Origin: Reinekea sp. G2M2-21 | Lineage (GTDB): Bacteria > Pseudomonadota > Gammaproteobacteria > Pseudomonadales > Natronospirillaceae | Length of the DNA: 64,000 bases | Direction: 5' to 3' | Assembly: GCF_015687175.1 (NCBI RefSeq) | Contig: NZ_JADPQG010000001.1 | Coordinates: forward strand, 1,364,001 to 1,428,000 | In this document: in pieces, positions 1 to 11,185 of the stretch | Layout of the letters: every line of letters starts with the position of its first letter | How positions within the stretch are numbered: position 1 is the first letter of the stretch | Notes under the pieces: generated by a model | What the model saw: the letters and a program-made list of their open reading frames with translations, nothing else | Databases searched by the model: none | Told to the model about the DNA's origin: nothing | Translations under genes and position numbers: made by a program

Positions 1-837
<837 letters not shown>

Positions 838-2088
838 TTACAGCTCAAGCAAAATTCGAGCTGGGTCTTCGAGCATATCTTTGATGGCGACCAGGAACTG
901 AACGGCTTCTTTACCGTCGATCAGACGATGATCGTATGACATAGCCAGATACATCATTGGCAAAATCTTAACTTCGCCATTAACGGCCATTGGGCGCTCC
1001 TGAATCTTATGCATTCCCAAAATAGCCGTTTGTGGCGGGTTCAAAATTGGCGTAGACATGAGTGACCCGAATACACCGCCATTGGAGATAGTAAAGGTGC
1101 CACCCTGCATCTCGTCAATGCCAAGTTGCCCCGCCTGAGCACGTTCACCAAAATCACGGATGGTGCTTTCTACGCCTGCCAGGCTCATTTGGTCAGTGTC
1201 ACGCAGAATTGGAACAACCAACCCACGGTTGCTGGAAACCGCGACACCGATATCATAGTAACCATGGTAAACCACATCGTCACCATCGATAGACGCATTC
1301 ACCTCAGGATGACGGCGCAATGCTTCAGTTGCTGCCTTCACAAAGAATGACATAAAGCCTAAACGTGTACCATTGTGGGCTTTTTCAAATTGCGCCTTAT
1401 AGCGATTACGCAGATCCATAATAGGCTGCATATTCACTTCATTGAATGTTGTCAACATAGCAGTGCTGTTTTTGGCATCCAGCAATCGCTCTGCAATACG
1501 TTTTCGCAAACGTGTCATTGGAACACGTTTTTCAGAACGAGCGGCTGCGGGCATTGCAATATTGGCATCGTTGCTCATCTGCGGGATCATGCCAGGCATG
1601 CTTTGAGCCGCTTCTGGAGTAGAACTGGCCGCAGGAACAGCTGGCGCAGAAGACTTATTCGCCGCAGCTTTAACGACATCTTCTTTCGTGATTCGGCCAC
1701 CTTTGCCTGTACCAACAATATCACCAGCGGACAGATTCGCTTCATCTGCAATCTTACGCGCTGCAGGGCTCATGGGTGTTTCATCACTCGCTGCAGCTGG
1801 CGAGCTCACGGCTTCACCTTCAGAGCTTGAAGGTGCCGCTTGTGCAACCTCACCCTCAACGAACTGTGCAATAAGTTCCTGGCTCAGGACAGTATCCCCT
1901 TCACCTTTGAGGATTTCGGCCAGGCTGCCGTCTGCAGGAGCGACGACTTCCAGAACGACTTTATCGGTCTCGATGTCGACTAACAGTTCGTCGCGTGAAA
2001 CAGGCTCACCTGGCTGCTTGTGCCAGGTTGCAATGGTGCCGTCTGCAACAGATTCGGGGAATTGTGGTGCTTTAATTTCGATTGCCAT
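838..2088 (-). CDS. sucB: 2-oxoglutarate dehydrogenase E2, dihydrolipoyl succinyltransferase
   Basis: This is the E2 core of the 2-oxoglutarate dehydrogenase complex, which transfers the succinyl group from the lipoyl arm to CoA. The N-terminal lipoyl domain (residues 1-77) carries the lipoylation lysine K43 in ETDKVVLE. An acidic/Ala linker leads to the peripheral-subunit-binding domain (about 105-140, [14 protein letters not shown]). A second Ala/Pro linker precedes the catalytic acyltransferase domain (about 185-416). The active-site motif DHRLIDG gives H387 and D391. The length of 416 aa fits the usual 400-410. ATG 2088 is preceded by AGGAT at normal spacing, and the gene lies 29 nt after sucA. 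The succinyl rather than acetyl assignment rests on the adjacent sucA and the single lipoyl domain. Confidence 0.97.
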   Translation of the reverse strand: MAIEIKAPQFPESVADGTIATWHKQPGEPVSRDELLVDIETDKVVLEVVAPADGSLAEILKGEGDTVLSQELIAQFVEGEVAQAAPSSSEGEAVSSPAAASDETPMSPAARKIADEANLSAGDIVGTGKGGRITKEDVVKAAANKSSAPAVPAASSTPEAAQSMPGMIPQMSNDANIAMPAAARSEKRVPMTRLRKRIAERLLDAKNSTAMLTTFNEVNMQPIMDLRNRYKAQFEKAHNGTRLGFMSFFVKAATEALRRHPEVNASIDGDDVVYHGYYDIGVAVSSNRGLVVPILRDTDQMSLAGVESTIRDFGERAQAGQLGIDEMQGGTFTISNGGVFGSLMSTPILNPPQTAILGMHKIQERPMAVNGEVKILPMMYLAMSYDHRLIDGKEAVQFLVAIKDMLEDPARILLEL

Positions 2089-2117
2089 GAATGAATCCTT
2101 TAGTCTCCACCAAGCGA

Positions 2118-4961
2118 TTACTGAATGTTCAGAATCGCGTCATTTAGGAATTTTTCAAGTTGTTCTAAGTGCAAAGACATGTAACCCGCTGCTGGTGAAG
2201 CTGACGCTTCCCGTCCAGCGTATCGAAGATACAAGTTTTCACCCACACTATGTAATACACGTCTCATATGGTGCTGACTCGAATACCAAGCGCCTTGGTT
2301 CATCGGCTCTTCTTGACACCAAACGACATCCTTCAGATTTTTAAATGGTCGTAAAACCTTGTATAAACGATCTTCAGGGAACGGGTAAAGTTGCTCGATA
2401 CGCACAATAGCGACGTTATCAGCGCCTTCTTTGTTGCGTTTATCGACTAAATCGTAATAGACCTTGCCAGAACACAGCACGACACGATCAACTTTCAGCG
2501 TTTCAATGTTGCTGTCGGTCTCGCCAATCACGGTTTCAAATTGACCGTTCGCCAATTCTTCCAGTGTAGAGACAGCGTCTTTGTGTCTTAGCAGACTCTT
2601 AGGCGACATAACCACCAACGGTTTACGTAAATTACGCAAACCCTGTCGGCGAATCATATGAAACACCTGTGCTGGAGTGGTTGGCATACATACCTGAATA
2701 TTCTGCTCAGCGCACAGCTGCAGGTATCGCTCCAATCGCGCAGATGAATGCTCTGGTCCCTGACCTTCGTAACCGTGCGGTAACAACATGACCAAACCGC
2801 ATAAACGGCCCCACTTATGCTCACCGGATGTTATGAATTGGTCGATGACAACTTGGGCTCCATTGGCGAAATCACCAAATTGAGCTTCCCATACGACAAG
2901 TGCGTTTGGCATTGTCGTTGCGTAACCATATTCAAACGCGAGCACGGCTTCTTCTGACAGGAAAGAATCGTAAATCTGGAACTTAGGCTGGTCTGCCGAC
3001 AAGTGGGCTAGCGGTACATAGGTGCTGCCATCTTTCTGGTTGTGCCAAACAGCATGGCGGTGAACGAATGTACCACGGCCAACATCTTGACCTGTAATCC
3101 GTACTGGATGCCCTTCTTCCAGCAACGTGGCGTATGCTAAGGTCTCGGCAAAACCCCAGTTGATAGGTAAAGCGCCCTTGGCCATTTTTTCCCGATCTTC
3201 CAGGATCTTATTCACCTGACGTTGCATCGGGAAGCCTTCTGGCGGCGTGTTGATCTTAATAGCCAACTCTTGCAGCAATTTCATGTCTGCCGACGTATCG
3301 AATTCGTCAACCACAGGTTGATTCAGGTAAGGCGCCCAATCAACAAACAATTCACTGTTAGGTTCTTTCACCAGAGCTTTGGCTACATGCTCACCATTGG
3401 CAAGGGCATTTCGGTAATCGTCTGCGACCTTCTTAACATCTTCTTCGCTCACGACTCCTTTATCCTGAAGCGCCTTGGCGTAGAGTTCGAAAGTCGTTTT
3501 GTGTTTACGAATCACCTGATACATCAACGGCTGTGTCATCGCCGGCTCATCGGCTTCGTTGTGACCTCGACGTCGATAGCAAATCAAGTCAATTACTACG
3601 TCGCGTTTGAACTGTTGGCGATAGTCCACGGCCAACTGAGTCACAAAGACTACCGCTTCAGGATCATCGCCATTGACATGGAAAATTGGCGCTTGAACCA
3701 TTTTCGCAATATCAGTGCAATACTCGGTTGATCGAGCATCTTCCTGTTTTGAGGTAGTGAAACCAACTTGGTTATTGATAATGATGTGAATAGTACCACC
3801 CGTTCCATAGGCGCGGGTTTGAGACATCTGGAACGTTTCCATGACAACGCCCTGCCCGGCAAAAGCCGCATCACCATGAATGTTCACTGGAATTACCAGA
3901 TCCCCATTCACGTCGCGACGCCGATCCTGACGAGCTCGCACAGATCCTTCAACCACTGGAGAGGCAATTTCAAGGTGCGATGGGTTAAACGCCAACGCTA
4001 AATGAAGCTCACCACCACTGGTCATCACATTTGAAGAGAAGCCTTGATGATACTTAACGTCTCCAGATCCTTGCGACAGGAACGACTTGCCTTCGAACTC
4101 TTCGAACAAATCGGTTGGATTCTTTCCTAAAATGTTGACTAACATGTTCAGGCGACCACGGTGTGCCATACCAATGACAATTTCTTTTGCACCGTATGAA
4201 CCACTGCGCTGGATTAACTCGTCCATCAATGGAATCAGTGCTTCACCACCTTCCAGACCGAAGCGCTTGGTTCCTGGATATTTTGAACCCAGGTATTTTT
4301 CCATGCCTTCAGCAGCGGCCAGACGCTCAAGAATGTGCTTGCGCGCGTCAATAGAATAATCGGGCTTGGACTTCACAGACTCCATACGCTGCTCGATCCA
4401 ACGTCGTTCAGCGGTATTGACGATATGCGTAAATTCTGCGCCCACAGAAGAACAGTAGGTCTGCTCCATGGCGGTCAAAATTTCTTTTAACTGGGCTTCT
4501 TTTTTACCGAAGTAGAGATTACCGCACTGAAATACCGATTCCATATCGGCATCGCTGAGACCATGGTACTTAAGATCCAGGTCAGGAACGGTTTTTCGCT
4601 CACTGAGATTCAGCGGGTCTAAGTTTGACTTCTGATGACCTCTGAAACGATATGCCGTCACCAATTGATGAACCCGAACCTGCTTGCGTTCATGCTCGGT
4701 AACCAGTGAAGGAGCCAAAGTGTTGGTGGCGATCTTAGGCGACTTGCCCATTAACAGATATTGGTCACGAACCGGCTTGTGCGGAGTATCAGTGGTAACT
4801 TCTGCGTTGATATTGGGGAGTTTGTCAAACACTGAGCGCCATTGCTCAGGAATGGAATTGGGGTCAGCCAGATAGGCTTCGTACATCTCGTCGAGATACG
4901 TTTGGTTGCCACCTGAAAAATGAGAAGACAACCATTGTTCTTCCATGGAGGCGTTTTGCAT
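2118..4961 (-). CDS. sucA: 2-oxoglutarate dehydrogenase E1 (thiamine diphosphate-dependent)
   Basis: The E1 component decarboxylates 2-oxoglutarate using thiamine diphosphate and passes the succinyl group to lipoyl-E2. At 947 aa it is close to the roughly 935-aa enteric enzyme. The N-terminal E2-binding segment is the typical [27 protein letters not shown] and the ThDP/Mg motif [12 protein letters not shown] mark the first catalytic domain. [14 protein letters not shown] and [17 protein letters not shown] mark the transketolase-like second half. The start ATG 4961 (MQNAS...) matches the family N-terminus and has AGGAT upstream. It lies about 97 nt downstream of sdhB, with a strong hairpin in that gap, so it may be partly uncoupled from the sdh transcript. 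Confidence 0.98.
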   Translation of the reverse strand: MQNASMEEQWLSSHFSGGNQTYLDEMYEAYLADPNSIPEQWRSVFDKLPNINAEVTTDTPHKPVRDQYLLMGKSPKIATNTLAPSLVTEHERKQVRVHQLVTAYRFRGHQKSNLDPLNLSERKTVPDLDLKYHGLSDADMESVFQCGNLYFGKKEAQLKEILTAMEQTYCSSVGAEFTHIVNTAERRWIEQRMESVKSKPDYSIDARKHILERLAAAEGMEKYLGSKYPGTKRFGLEGGEALIPLMDELIQRSGSYGAKEIVIGMAHRGRLNMLVNILGKNPTDLFEEFEGKSFLSQGSGDVKYHQGFSSNVMTSGGELHLALAFNPSHLEIASPVVEGSVRARQDRRRDVNGDLVIPVNIHGDAAFAGQGVVMETFQMSQTRAYGTGGTIHIIINNQVGFTTSKQEDARSTEYCTDIAKMVQAPIFHVNGDDPEAVVFVTQLAVDYRQQFKRDVVIDLICYRRRGHNEADEPAMTQPLMYQVIRKHKTTFELYAKALQDKGVVSEEDVKKVADDYRNALANGEHVAKALVKEPNSELFVDWAPYLNQPVVDEFDTSADMKLLQELAIKINTPPEGFPMQRQVNKILEDREKMAKGALPINWGFAETLAYATLLEEGHPVRITGQDVGRGTFVHRHAVWHNQKDGSTYVPLAHLSADQPKFQIYDSFLSEEAVLAFEYGYATTMPNALVVWEAQFGDFANGAQVVIDQFITSGEHKWGRLCGLVMLLPHGYEGQGPEHSSARLERYLQLCAEQNIQVCMPTTPAQVFHMIRRQGLRNLRKPLVVMSPKSLLRHKDAVSTLEELANGQFETVIGETDSNIETLKVDRVVLCSGKVYYDLVDKRNKEGADNVAIVRIEQLYPFPEDRLYKVLRPFKNLKDVVWCQEEPMNQGAWYSSQHHMRRVLHSVGENLYLRYAGREASASPAAGYMSLHLEQLEKFLNDAILNIQ

Positions 4962-4979
4962 TCGTTAATCCTACATTGT

Positions 4980-5005
4980 AAGCCTGACGATGCCAGCGCA
5001 GGCTT
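4980..5005. repeat. Inverted repeat in the sucA leader
   Basis: AAGCCTG (4980-4986) and CAGGCTT (4999-5005) form a 7-bp stem with a 12-nt loop. It ends about 18 nt before the sucA start codon and directly follows the terminator-like hairpin at 5020-5045. Any RNA reading into sucA carries it; function unknown. Confidence 0.5.
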
Positions 5006-5009
5006 CGAA

Positions 5010-5045
5010 TTATAATAAAAGAAGGAACAGTAACCTGTTCCTTCT
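5010..5045 (-). terminator. Terminator/attenuator between sdhB and sucA
   Basis: AGAAGGAACAG (5020-5030), loop TAAC and CTGTTCCTTCT (5035-5045) make a perfect 11-bp stem. In the minus-strand transcript it is followed by UUUUAUUAUAA, the layout of an intrinsic terminator. A TATAAT hexamer (minus, 5014-5009) overlaps the U-tract, but I see no matching -35. Either sucA has a promoter nearby, or the structure sets the sdh:suc expression ratio by partial readthrough. Confidence 0.65.
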
Positions 5046-5058
5046 GATGTATCTGACC

Positions 5059-5766
5059 TTAGGTCGCACTACTCAATAGCATAGAACGAATATGACCGAT
5101 TGCTCGTGTTGGGTTAAGACCCTTTGGGCAAACGCTGACACAGTTCATGATACCGCGACAGCGGAATACACTAAACGGATCGTCGAGGTTCGCCAATCGT
5201 TCTTCAGTCGCAGTATCGCGACTATCAGCTAAAAAGCGGTAGGCTTGTAACAAGCCCGCTGGACCGATGAATTTATCTGGGTTCCACCAGAACGAAGGAC
5301 AAGACGTAGAGCAGCAGGCACAAAGGATGCACTCATAAAGCCCATCCAGTTTTTCGCGTTCTTCGGGCGACTGCAGACGCTCGATCGCCGGTGCTGGCGT
5401 ATTGTTGATCAGGAACGGTTTAACTTTCTCGTATTGCTTGTAGAAAGTGCTCATATCAATGACCAGGTCGCGAATCACTGGCAGACCCGGCAGTGGGCGC
5501 AAAACCAATTTAGTATCAACGCCGCCCACATCAGAAAGAGACGTAATACAAGCCAAACCATTGGTACCATTGATGTTCATTCCATCTGACCCGCAGACGC
5601 CTTCGCGGCATGAACGACGATAGGAAACCGTAGGGTCCTGCTCCTTAATAAGGTTCAATACGTCCAACACCATCAGGTCTTTACCTGCAGGAATCGTGAC
5701 ATCGTAATCCTGCATATAAGGGCGCTTATCAACCTCTGGATTGAATCGATAAATACTGACTTTCAT
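5059..5766 (-). CDS. sdhB: Succinate dehydrogenase iron-sulfur subunit
   Basis: SdhB passes electrons from the SdhA flavin to ubiquinone through three iron-sulfur clusters. All ligands are visible. The [2Fe-2S] set is C53, C58, D61 and C73 in CREGVCGSD...LAC; Asp at the third position is also seen in E. coli SdhB. A [4Fe-4S] motif follows in CILCACCSTSCP, and the [3Fe-4S]/[4Fe-4S] C-terminal set lies in CRGIMNCVSVCPKGLNP. The length of 235 aa equals the enteric family (238). ATG 5766 has an AAGGAG ribosome site 8 nt upstream and sits 12 nt behind sdhA, so the two are co-translated. Confidence 0.98.
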   Translation of the reverse strand: MKVSIYRFNPEVDKRPYMQDYDVTIPAGKDLMVLDVLNLIKEQDPTVSYRRSCREGVCGSDGMNINGTNGLACITSLSDVGGVDTKLVLRPLPGLPVIRDLVIDMSTFYKQYEKVKPFLINNTPAPAIERLQSPEEREKLDGLYECILCACCSTSCPSFWWNPDKFIGPAGLLQAYRFLADSRDTATEERLANLDDPFSVFRCRGIMNCVSVCPKGLNPTRAIGHIRSMLLSSAT

Positions 5767-5778
5767 AACTCAATCTCC

Positions 5779-7551
5779 TTAATAAGTGCGTTCTTTTGGT
5801 TGGAAAGTATCGACAGTCTTGGGCTTAAAGTTAACGTCCCGCTTACCGACTGACTTATCAACTGGGTTAAACAGAGAGTGGCACAACCAATTCTCATCAT
5901 CACGCTTGTCAAAGTCGTAACGGGCATGGGCTCCACGGCTTTCTGTACGGACATCTGCCGAAATTGCTGTTGCTTCTGCGACTTCCATCAAGTTGGCCAG
6001 TTCGAGTGCTTCAATTCGAGCAGTGTTAAAAGTCTGTGACCGGTCAGCCAATACAACATTGTTAACGCGCTCGCGGATTTCCAGCAGCTTCTTGCGACCT
6101 TCCGCCATTTTGTCGCCTTCACGGAACACGCCAAAATGCAATTGCATGGTGTTTTGCAGGTCTTTCTTAACATCAGCAACCTTTTCGCCCTCTTTGCGCT
6201 CATCAAGAGCATTCAACCGGGACATGGCCATTTCAATGTCAGACTCAGACGCGGGTTTGCTATCGAAGCCCTGACGCAACGACTCTTCAATCTGTATGCC
6301 AGCCGCACGGCCGAATACAACCAGATCTAGTAGTGAGTTGCCGCCCAAGCGGTTGGCTCCGTGTACAGATACACATGCCGCTTCACCACAAGCGTACAAA
6401 CCTTCGATCACCTTATCGTTGCCTGACGCATCTTGCATAATGGCCTGCCCCCCGATATTGGTCGGGATGCCGCCCATCATATAGTGACAGGTTGGTACGA
6501 CCGGGATCGGTTCCTTCGCAGGATCGACATGCGCAAAGGTTTTCGACAATTCCATGATCCCCGGCAAGCGCGACTGCAGCAGTTCTTCACCGAGGTGATC
6601 CAACTTAAGGAACACGTGATCGTTTTCTTCACCGCCCCCGCGACCTTCTAAAATCTCCATCACCATAGAACGTGCAACGACGTCACGACCTGCCAAGTCT
6701 TTCGCGTTTGGCGCATAACGCTCCATGAAGCGCTCGCCATCTTTATTAATCAGATAGCCGCCTTCTCCACGGCACCCCTCGGTAACCAATGTACCTGCAC
6801 CGTAAATGCCGGTTGGGTGGAACTGCCACATTTCCATATCCTGGACCGGGAAGCCAGCGCGTAACGCCATGCCGATTCCGTCCCCGGTATTGATCAGCGC
6901 GTTGGTCGTCGACGCATAAATGCGACCCGCACCACCTGTGGCTAAAACGGTGGCCTTGGCACGAATATACACGACATCACCCGTTTCGATTTCAATAGCA
7001 ATGACACCGACAACAGCACCATCGGCGTTTTTAACCAGATCAACGGCGTACCATTCATTCAGAAAGGAAGTTCCTGCTTTTACGTTACCTTGATATAAGG
7101 TATGCAGTAAGGCGTGACCGGTACGGTCCGCTGCAGCGCAAGTACGTGCTGCCTGACCACCTTCACCGAAATTCTTGGATTGGCCGCCGAACGGTCGTTG
7201 ATAGATTCGACCTTCTTCAGTACGTGAAAAAGGCAACCCCATATGATCCAATTCAAATACTGCTTGCGGACCGACTGAACACATATACTCAATGGCATCT
7301 TGGTCGCCAATGTAATCGGACCCCTTCACGGTGTCATACATATGCCAACGCCAATCATCGTTCGGGTCATCACTGGCAATAGCGCAGGTAATACCGCCCT
7401 GAGCAGAAACTGTATGCGAACGAGTTGGGAATACCTTGGATACCACAGCTGTATTCAGGCCTGACTCAGCCAACTGCAGTGCAGCGCGCAACCCAGCACC
7501 ACCGCCACCAACGACGATGGCATCAAATGTCATAGTTTTCATATTCGCCAT
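5779..7551 (-). CDS. sdhA: Succinate dehydrogenase flavoprotein subunit
   Basis: SdhA oxidises succinate to fumarate with covalently bound FAD at the cytoplasmic face of the membrane. Residues 10-30 hold the dinucleotide fold [22 protein letters not shown]46 in [10 protein letters not shown] is the expected flavinylation histidine. [25 protein letters not shown] and [19 protein letters not shown] are the substrate- and FAD-binding signatures. The length of 590 aa is typical (588). ATG 7551 lies 3 nt after the sdhD stop. An internal ATG at 7542 is a possible alternative because the ribosome site before 7551 is weak. Confidence 0.98.
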   Translation of the reverse strand: MANMKTMTFDAIVVGGGGAGLRAALQLAESGLNTAVVSKVFPTRSHTVSAQGGITCAIASDDPNDDWRWHMYDTVKGSDYIGDQDAIEYMCSVGPQAVFELDHMGLPFSRTEEGRIYQRPFGGQSKNFGEGGQAARTCAAADRTGHALLHTLYQGNVKAGTSFLNEWYAVDLVKNADGAVVGVIAIEIETGDVVYIRAKATVLATGGAGRIYASTTNALINTGDGIGMALRAGFPVQDMEMWQFHPTGIYGAGTLVTEGCRGEGGYLINKDGERFMERYAPNAKDLAGRDVVARSMVMEILEGRGGGEENDHVFLKLDHLGEELLQSRLPGIMELSKTFAHVDPAKEPIPVVPTCHYMMGGIPTNIGGQAIMQDASGNDKVIEGLYACGEAACVSVHGANRLGGNSLLDLVVFGRAAGIQIEESLRQGFDSKPASESDIEMAMSRLNALDERKEGEKVADVKKDLQNTMQLHFGVFREGDKMAEGRKKLLEIRERVNNVVLADRSQTFNTARIEALELANLMEVAEATAISADVRTESRGAHARYDFDKRDDENWLCHSLFNPVDKSVGKRDVNFKPKTVDTFQPKERTY

Positions 7552-7554
7552 TCT

Positions 7555-7902
7555 TTACGCACCCCAAACAGCCGAAAAGCCAATTACAAAATAAGTGAAA
7601 TTCGTCAATGCTATGATCGTCAGAACGATAAAACGACTCCATGCATTTTTTACGTAGTCAGTTGCGACCGTCCACATTCCAACCCAGATATGTGCAACCA
7701 AGGCAATCAGGGATGATAAGGTATAGATTTTGAACCAAAACTGGCCGAACAAACCCTGCCACTGCTGGTAATCCAGATCAGCATTCAGCATCAGATAAGC
7801 CAACAAGAAAATTGCATAGGAGCCCAACAGGACTGCTGACACGCGCTGCGCCAACCAATCCATCAAACCGCTTCGTGAAAAACTCGTGATACTTTTTACC
7901 AT
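7555..7902 (-). CDS. sdhD: Succinate dehydrogenase membrane anchor subunit
   Basis: SdhD is the small cytochrome b556 anchor. With SdhC it binds haem b and the quinone. The 115-aa product has three predicted membrane helices (about 20-40, 52-75 and 88-110) and the conserved N-terminus SITSFSRSGLMDWLAQRVSA. The histidine in LVAHIWVGMW is in the expected haem/quinone helix. I start it at ATG 7902 rather than the upstream TTG 7908 because AGGAG sits 7 nt before the ATG and the family starts there. It overlaps sdhC by 7 nt, which indicates translational coupling. Confidence 0.95.
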   Translation of the reverse strand: MVKSITSFSRSGLMDWLAQRVSAVLLGSYAIFLLAYLMLNADLDYQQWQGLFGQFWFKIYTLSSLIALVAHIWVGMWTVATDYVKNAWSRFIVLTIIALTNFTYFVIGFSAVWGA

Positions 7903-8270
7903 ACCCAAACTCCTACCAAGATGATGCCGACAGCGGACAACGCAAAGACAGCTTTAGAGGCCAACGCCCCCCCTTCTTTGGTCTCAAAATAACCGATATC
8001 CATAAACAGATGCTTTATACCGGCAACCAGGTGATAGACGACAAATGACGCTATCCCCCAAGCGATAAATTTAGCAAACGGATGTGTTAATACGTTTTTC
8101 ACTTGCTCAAAACCAGCTTGTGATTCCAAGCTTGCAGTCAATGCCCACATCAGAAACCCGACAGCAACAAACAGCCCAACGCCTGTGATTCGGTGCGTAA
8201 TGGATGCAATTGCCGACAATGGCATACGGATCGTCGTCAGATCGAGATTAACAGGTCGATTATTTTTCAC
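7896..8270 (-). CDS. sdhC: Succinate dehydrogenase cytochrome b556 subunit
   Basis: SdhC is the second haem b anchor of complex II. From GTG 8270 the product is 124 aa and begins KNNRPVNLDLTTIRMPLSAIAS, matching the family start. The signature HRITGVGLF is near residue 28, followed by three membrane helices. FVVYHLVAGIKHLFMD carries the expected haem ligand histidine. The open frame extends upstream to 8336, but that extension (MFSPPYLN...) has no family counterpart. AAGAGA lies 8 nt before GTG 8270. It is the first gene of the sdhCDAB operon; a sigma-70-like promoter is visible at 8359-8387. Confidence 0.94.
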   Translation of the reverse strand: MKNNRPVNLDLTTIRMPLSAIASITHRITGVGLFVAVGFLMWALTASLESQAGFEQVKNVLTHPFAKFIAWGIASFVVYHLVAGIKHLFMDIGYFETKEGGALASKAVFALSAVGIILVGVWVW

Positions 8271-8358
8271 GGCAGTAGTCTCTTTTCTTATGCTACCCCA
8301 TCGATGGGGACTATTTAGGTAAGGTGGACTGAACATCCAACCTCAAGAAGCGGACAGG

Positions 8359-8387
8359 ATTATAGGCAGCGTCTTTTATAATTACAA
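8359..8387 (-). promoter_or_regulatory. Putative sigma-70 promoter for sdhCDAB
   Basis: On the minus strand TTGTAA (8387-8382), a 17-nt spacer and a perfect TATAAT (8364-8359) lie about 90 nt upstream of the sdhC start. The interval 8271-8661 is an AT-rich divergent control region shared with gltA and contains no gene. Confidence 0.6.
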
Positions 8388-8521
8388 TTAATAACAAGCA
8401 TAACTTTTCAATTAAAAAAAGGCATTCAAATCAATCTTAGCCCCTATCTAACGCTATTTATGTAATATTCCTACTTTAGGCTTACAGACTATTGGCTAAT
8501 GCTCGCAAATATAACGTCAAA

Positions 8522-8549
8522 TTGACTTTCGCTTCCAAAACTCTATAGT
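8522..8549 (+). promoter_or_regulatory. Putative sigma-70 promoter for gltA
   Basis: TTGACT (8522-8527), a 16-nt spacer and TATAGT (8544-8549) give a good housekeeping promoter. It leaves a leader of about 105 nt before the gltA ATG. It faces away from the sdhC promoter about 140 nt to the left, so both TCA operons could share regulatory sites in this 390-nt gap. Confidence 0.6.
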
Positions 8550-8661
8550 GATGCCCAAAATTCGCTCTTCCCTATAACCTAAAAATAACCCCGAGCGAAA
8601 AAGCTTCCCAAAAACTTCGCGTCAATGTCGACGCTAAACCCTGCTACAGAGAGGAGACCTC

Positions 8662-9936
8662 ATGGCTGATAAAATTGCCAAGCTGGTCATTGAAGGACAT
8701 GACCCGATTGAGTTGCCGATTTATTCCGGCACGTTAGGTCCGGATGTCATTGACGTTAGAACATTAACCAATCATGGCTACTTCACTTATGATCCTGGCT
8801 TTATGTCCACGGCTTCATGTGATTCTGAAATTACGTTTATTGATGGCGGCAAAGGTGTTTTATTGCACCGTGGCTATCCTATCGATCAATTAGCGGACAA
8901 CTGCGATTATTTGGATGTGTGTTACCTGCTGCTTCATGGCGAACTACCTAATGAAGCAGAGAAGAGCCATTTCGATCACATCATCATGCATCACACGATG
9001 GTTCATGAGCAGTTACATGATTTCTTCTCAGGCTTCCGACGCGATTCACACCCGATGGCTATCATGGTCGGTGTTGTTGGAGCTCTGTCTGCCTTCTATC
9101 ACGATTCGTTAGATATTGCGAATGAGAAGCACCGGGAAGTTGCAGCCCACAGACTGATTTCTAAGATGCCAACACTGGCAGCAATGGCCTACAAGTACTC
9201 TATCGGACAGCCATTCGTTTACCCTCGCAACGACCTGTCATATGGCGGAAATTTTCTGCACATGATGTTCAGCAACCCATGCGAACAGTACGAAGTTTCT
9301 CCCACTCTGGCCCGTGCGATGGATAAGATATTCATTCTGCATGCGGATCACGAGCAAAATGCATCGACCTCAACTGTCCGTTTGGCCGGCTCTTCCGGCG
9401 CCAATCCATTCGCGTGTATTGCCTCCGGGATTGCTGCATTATGGGGACCCGCTCATGGCGGTGCCAATGAAGCGGTTTTGAATATGTTGGCTGAAATAGG
9501 CGACGAATCTCACATCGATGAGTTCATTGCTAGAGCTAAAGATAAGAACGATCCATTCCGTTTGATGGGCTTCGGTCACCGGGTTTACAAGAACTACGAC
9601 CCGCGCGCAAAAGTCATGAAAGAAACAGCAGACGAAGTATTGGCGGAACTCGGCATTCATAATGATCCTTTGTTGAAGATTGCAGCGCGGCTTGAACAAA
9701 TTGCCCTGGAAGACCCGTATTTCGTAGAGAAGAAACTGTACCCGAACGTAGATTTTTATTCGGGCATCATTTTCAAAGCTCTGGGTATTCCAACGGAGAT
9801 GTTCACCGTGCTTTTTGCCGTTGGTCGTACCCCTGGCTGGATTGCGCACTGGAAGGAAATGATTTCCGGTCCTTATCGAATCGGTCGTCCTCGCCAGCTT
9901 TATACCGGGCAAAAAGTCAGAAACCTGGAAAAATAA
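8662..9936 (+). CDS. gltA: Citrate synthase, type II (hexameric)
   Basis: Citrate synthase condenses oxaloacetate and acetyl-CoA, the entry step of the TCA cycle. The 424-aa length and the N-terminal beta-rich extension ([23 protein letters not shown]) mark the Gram-negative NADH-sensitive type. Catalytic motifs are visible: [10 protein letters not shown] and [15 protein letters not shown] supply the two histidines, and YPNVDFYSG the aspartate. The ATG is preceded by GAGGAG at 8651-8656. The gene is divergent from sdhCDAB and ends at a shared bidirectional terminator. Nothing in the sequence departs from the family. Confidence 0.98.
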   Translation: MADKIAKLVIEGHDPIELPIYSGTLGPDVIDVRTLTNHGYFTYDPGFMSTASCDSEITFIDGGKGVLLHRGYPIDQLADNCDYLDVCYLLLHGELPNEAEKSHFDHIIMHHTMVHEQLHDFFSGFRRDSHPMAIMVGVVGALSAFYHDSLDIANEKHREVAAHRLISKMPTLAAMAYKYSIGQPFVYPRNDLSYGGNFLHMMFSNPCEQYEVSPTLARAMDKIFILHADHEQNASTSTVRLAGSSGANPFACIASGIAALWGPAHGGANEAVLNMLAEIGDESHIDEFIARAKDKNDPFRLMGFGHRVYKNYDPRAKVMKETADEVLAELGIHNDPLLKIAARLEQIALEDPYFVEKKLYPNVDFYSGIIFKALGIPTEMFTVLFAVGRTPGWIAHWKEMISGPYRIGRPRQLYTGQKVRNLEK

Positions 9937-9942
9937 AATGTC

Positions 9943-9967
9943 AAAACCGGCCAAGGCCGGTTTTTTT
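9943..9967. terminator. Bidirectional terminator after gltA
   Basis: AAAACCGGCC, a two-base loop and GGCCGGTTTT form a hairpin flanked by an A-tract on the left and seven T on the right, so it can stop transcription from both sides. It overlaps the stop codon of the convergent dehydratase gene. Confidence 0.85.
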
Positions 9968-10994
9968 AGGCCCTTAATAAACGCTCATATTCGGAATATC
10001 GATATGCATCATTATTCCCGCCAGACACGATACAGCCGATATTCAAATCAACACCCTGATCCATAGTCATAGCTGCAGCAACCGCCAAAGCTCCTGCGGG
10101 CTCGACAATCATGGCAAGATCATTGTTCAGTGAAAATAACCATTCACACACCTGCTTTTTGGTCACAACGATAACGCCGTCCAACAACTGCCGACATATA
10201 TCAAACGGTAATTGCCCAACCTGCTTAACTGCAGTGCCATCGGCAAATAGATCCAAGCTGTTCAACCTGATTCTTCTTTGCTGAGCGAGCGATGTATGCA
10301 TAGCCTCAGCCCCTTCCACTTCAACACCTAGAACACGCGTTTGCGGTGAAAGACTTTTGTAGACTAAAGAAACCCCACTAACTAAGCCACCACCACCGAC
10401 GGGCACCAACAGAACGTCTAGAGCTCTCTTTTGATCCGATATCATTTCCAGTGCAATGGTTGCCTGCCCAGCAATAACGTCCGGGTCATCAAAGGGGTGC
10501 ACAAAAACTTTTCCAGTTTCTTGTGTGTATTCCAGCGCTTTTTGACAAGCGTGATCGAAGTTTGATCCGAAAATGACCACTCTCACGTTGTTTTTTCCGT
10601 AGTACTTCACTTGTCGGACTTTTTGCTCTGGTGTGTTTTGGGGTAAAAAAACTACACCTTGGATGCCTAATAAGTGACAAGCAAATGCAAATCCTTGGGC
10701 ATGATTCCCTGCACTGGCACAAACAACCCCCGTCTGTTTCTGATTTTTAGACAGTGAAAGCATTTTATTTAGCGCGCCTCGAACTTTGAAAGACCGAATT
10801 TCCTGCTGATCCTCCCGCTTTAAAAAAATGTTATGTCCACTTCGGTGCGCCAAGCGAGGCGAAAAAATGAACTCCGTCCGTTTAATGTAGGGTTGCAAGC
10901 GGATAGAAGCGCACTGAATGTCCTTCAAGGATGGTACTTGAACATGATTGGGAAACGAACTGAGCTGGCACTGACACATTTCTATTGACCTCAT
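9966..10994 (-). CDS. PLP-dependent threonine/serine dehydratase-like enzyme
   Basis: This fold-type II PLP enzyme most likely deaminates threonine or serine to the 2-oxo acid and ammonia. The Schiff-base lysine is K70 in IRSFKVRGALNKM. SAGNHAQGFA binds the substrate carboxylate, and the glycine-rich phosphate loop is VPVGGGGLVSG. At 342 aa it lacks the C-terminal ACT regulatory domains of biosynthetic IlvA (about 510 aa). It therefore resembles the catabolic TdcB group or serine racemase-like members; the sequence alone cannot separate these. Start: ATG 10994 is the longest frame, but ATG 10979 has GAGG 9 nt upstream and may be the true start. It is monocistronic between two terminators. Confidence 0.85.
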   Translation of the reverse strand: MRSIEMCQCQLSSFPNHVQVPSLKDIQCASIRLQPYIKRTEFIFSPRLAHRSGHNIFLKREDQQEIRSFKVRGALNKMLSLSKNQKQTGVVCASAGNHAQGFAFACHLLGIQGVVFLPQNTPEQKVRQVKYYGKNNVRVVIFGSNFDHACQKALEYTQETGKVFVHPFDDPDVIAGQATIALEMISDQKRALDVLLVPVGGGGLVSGVSLVYKSLSPQTRVLGVEVEGAEAMHTSLAQQRRIRLNSLDLFADGTAVKQVGQLPFDICRQLLDGVIVVTKKQVCEWLFSLNNDLAMIVEPAGALAVAAAMTMDQGVDLNIGCIVSGGNNDAYRYSEYERLLRA

Positions 10995-11023
10995 TCATGC
11001 CACTTTCACGGGTCAACAAATGC

Positions 11024-11055
11024 AAAAAACCCGCCTTAGTGGCGGGTTTTTTTTT
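11024..11055. terminator. Terminator downstream of topA
   Basis: AAAAAACCCGCC, loop TTAGT and GGCGGGTTTTTTTTT form a strong 6-bp GC stem with A- and T-tracts on both sides. On the minus strand it ends the topA transcript 130 nt after the topA stop. It also separates topA from the dehydratase gene. Confidence 0.85.
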
Positions 11056-11185
11056 ATACAAAACAGCCCACCATTCACGAAGGAATGATGATAATAATCT
11101 GCTGTTGAGTATTTTGAGTATGCATTAACTTAATTTCCTGAGACATCCTGCAAACACTAGCGGGATTCACCTTTCATGTAAACTA

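Noticed and set aside
1688-2344. 218-aa open frame antisense to sucB/sucA
   Set aside because: It is a shadow of conserved genes on the other strand, with no ribosome site or recognisable domain.
8271-8336. Longer sdhC reading frame starting at 8336
   Set aside because: The extra 22 residues have no family counterpart, while GTG 8270 with AAGAGA upstream gives the conserved SdhC N-terminus and length.
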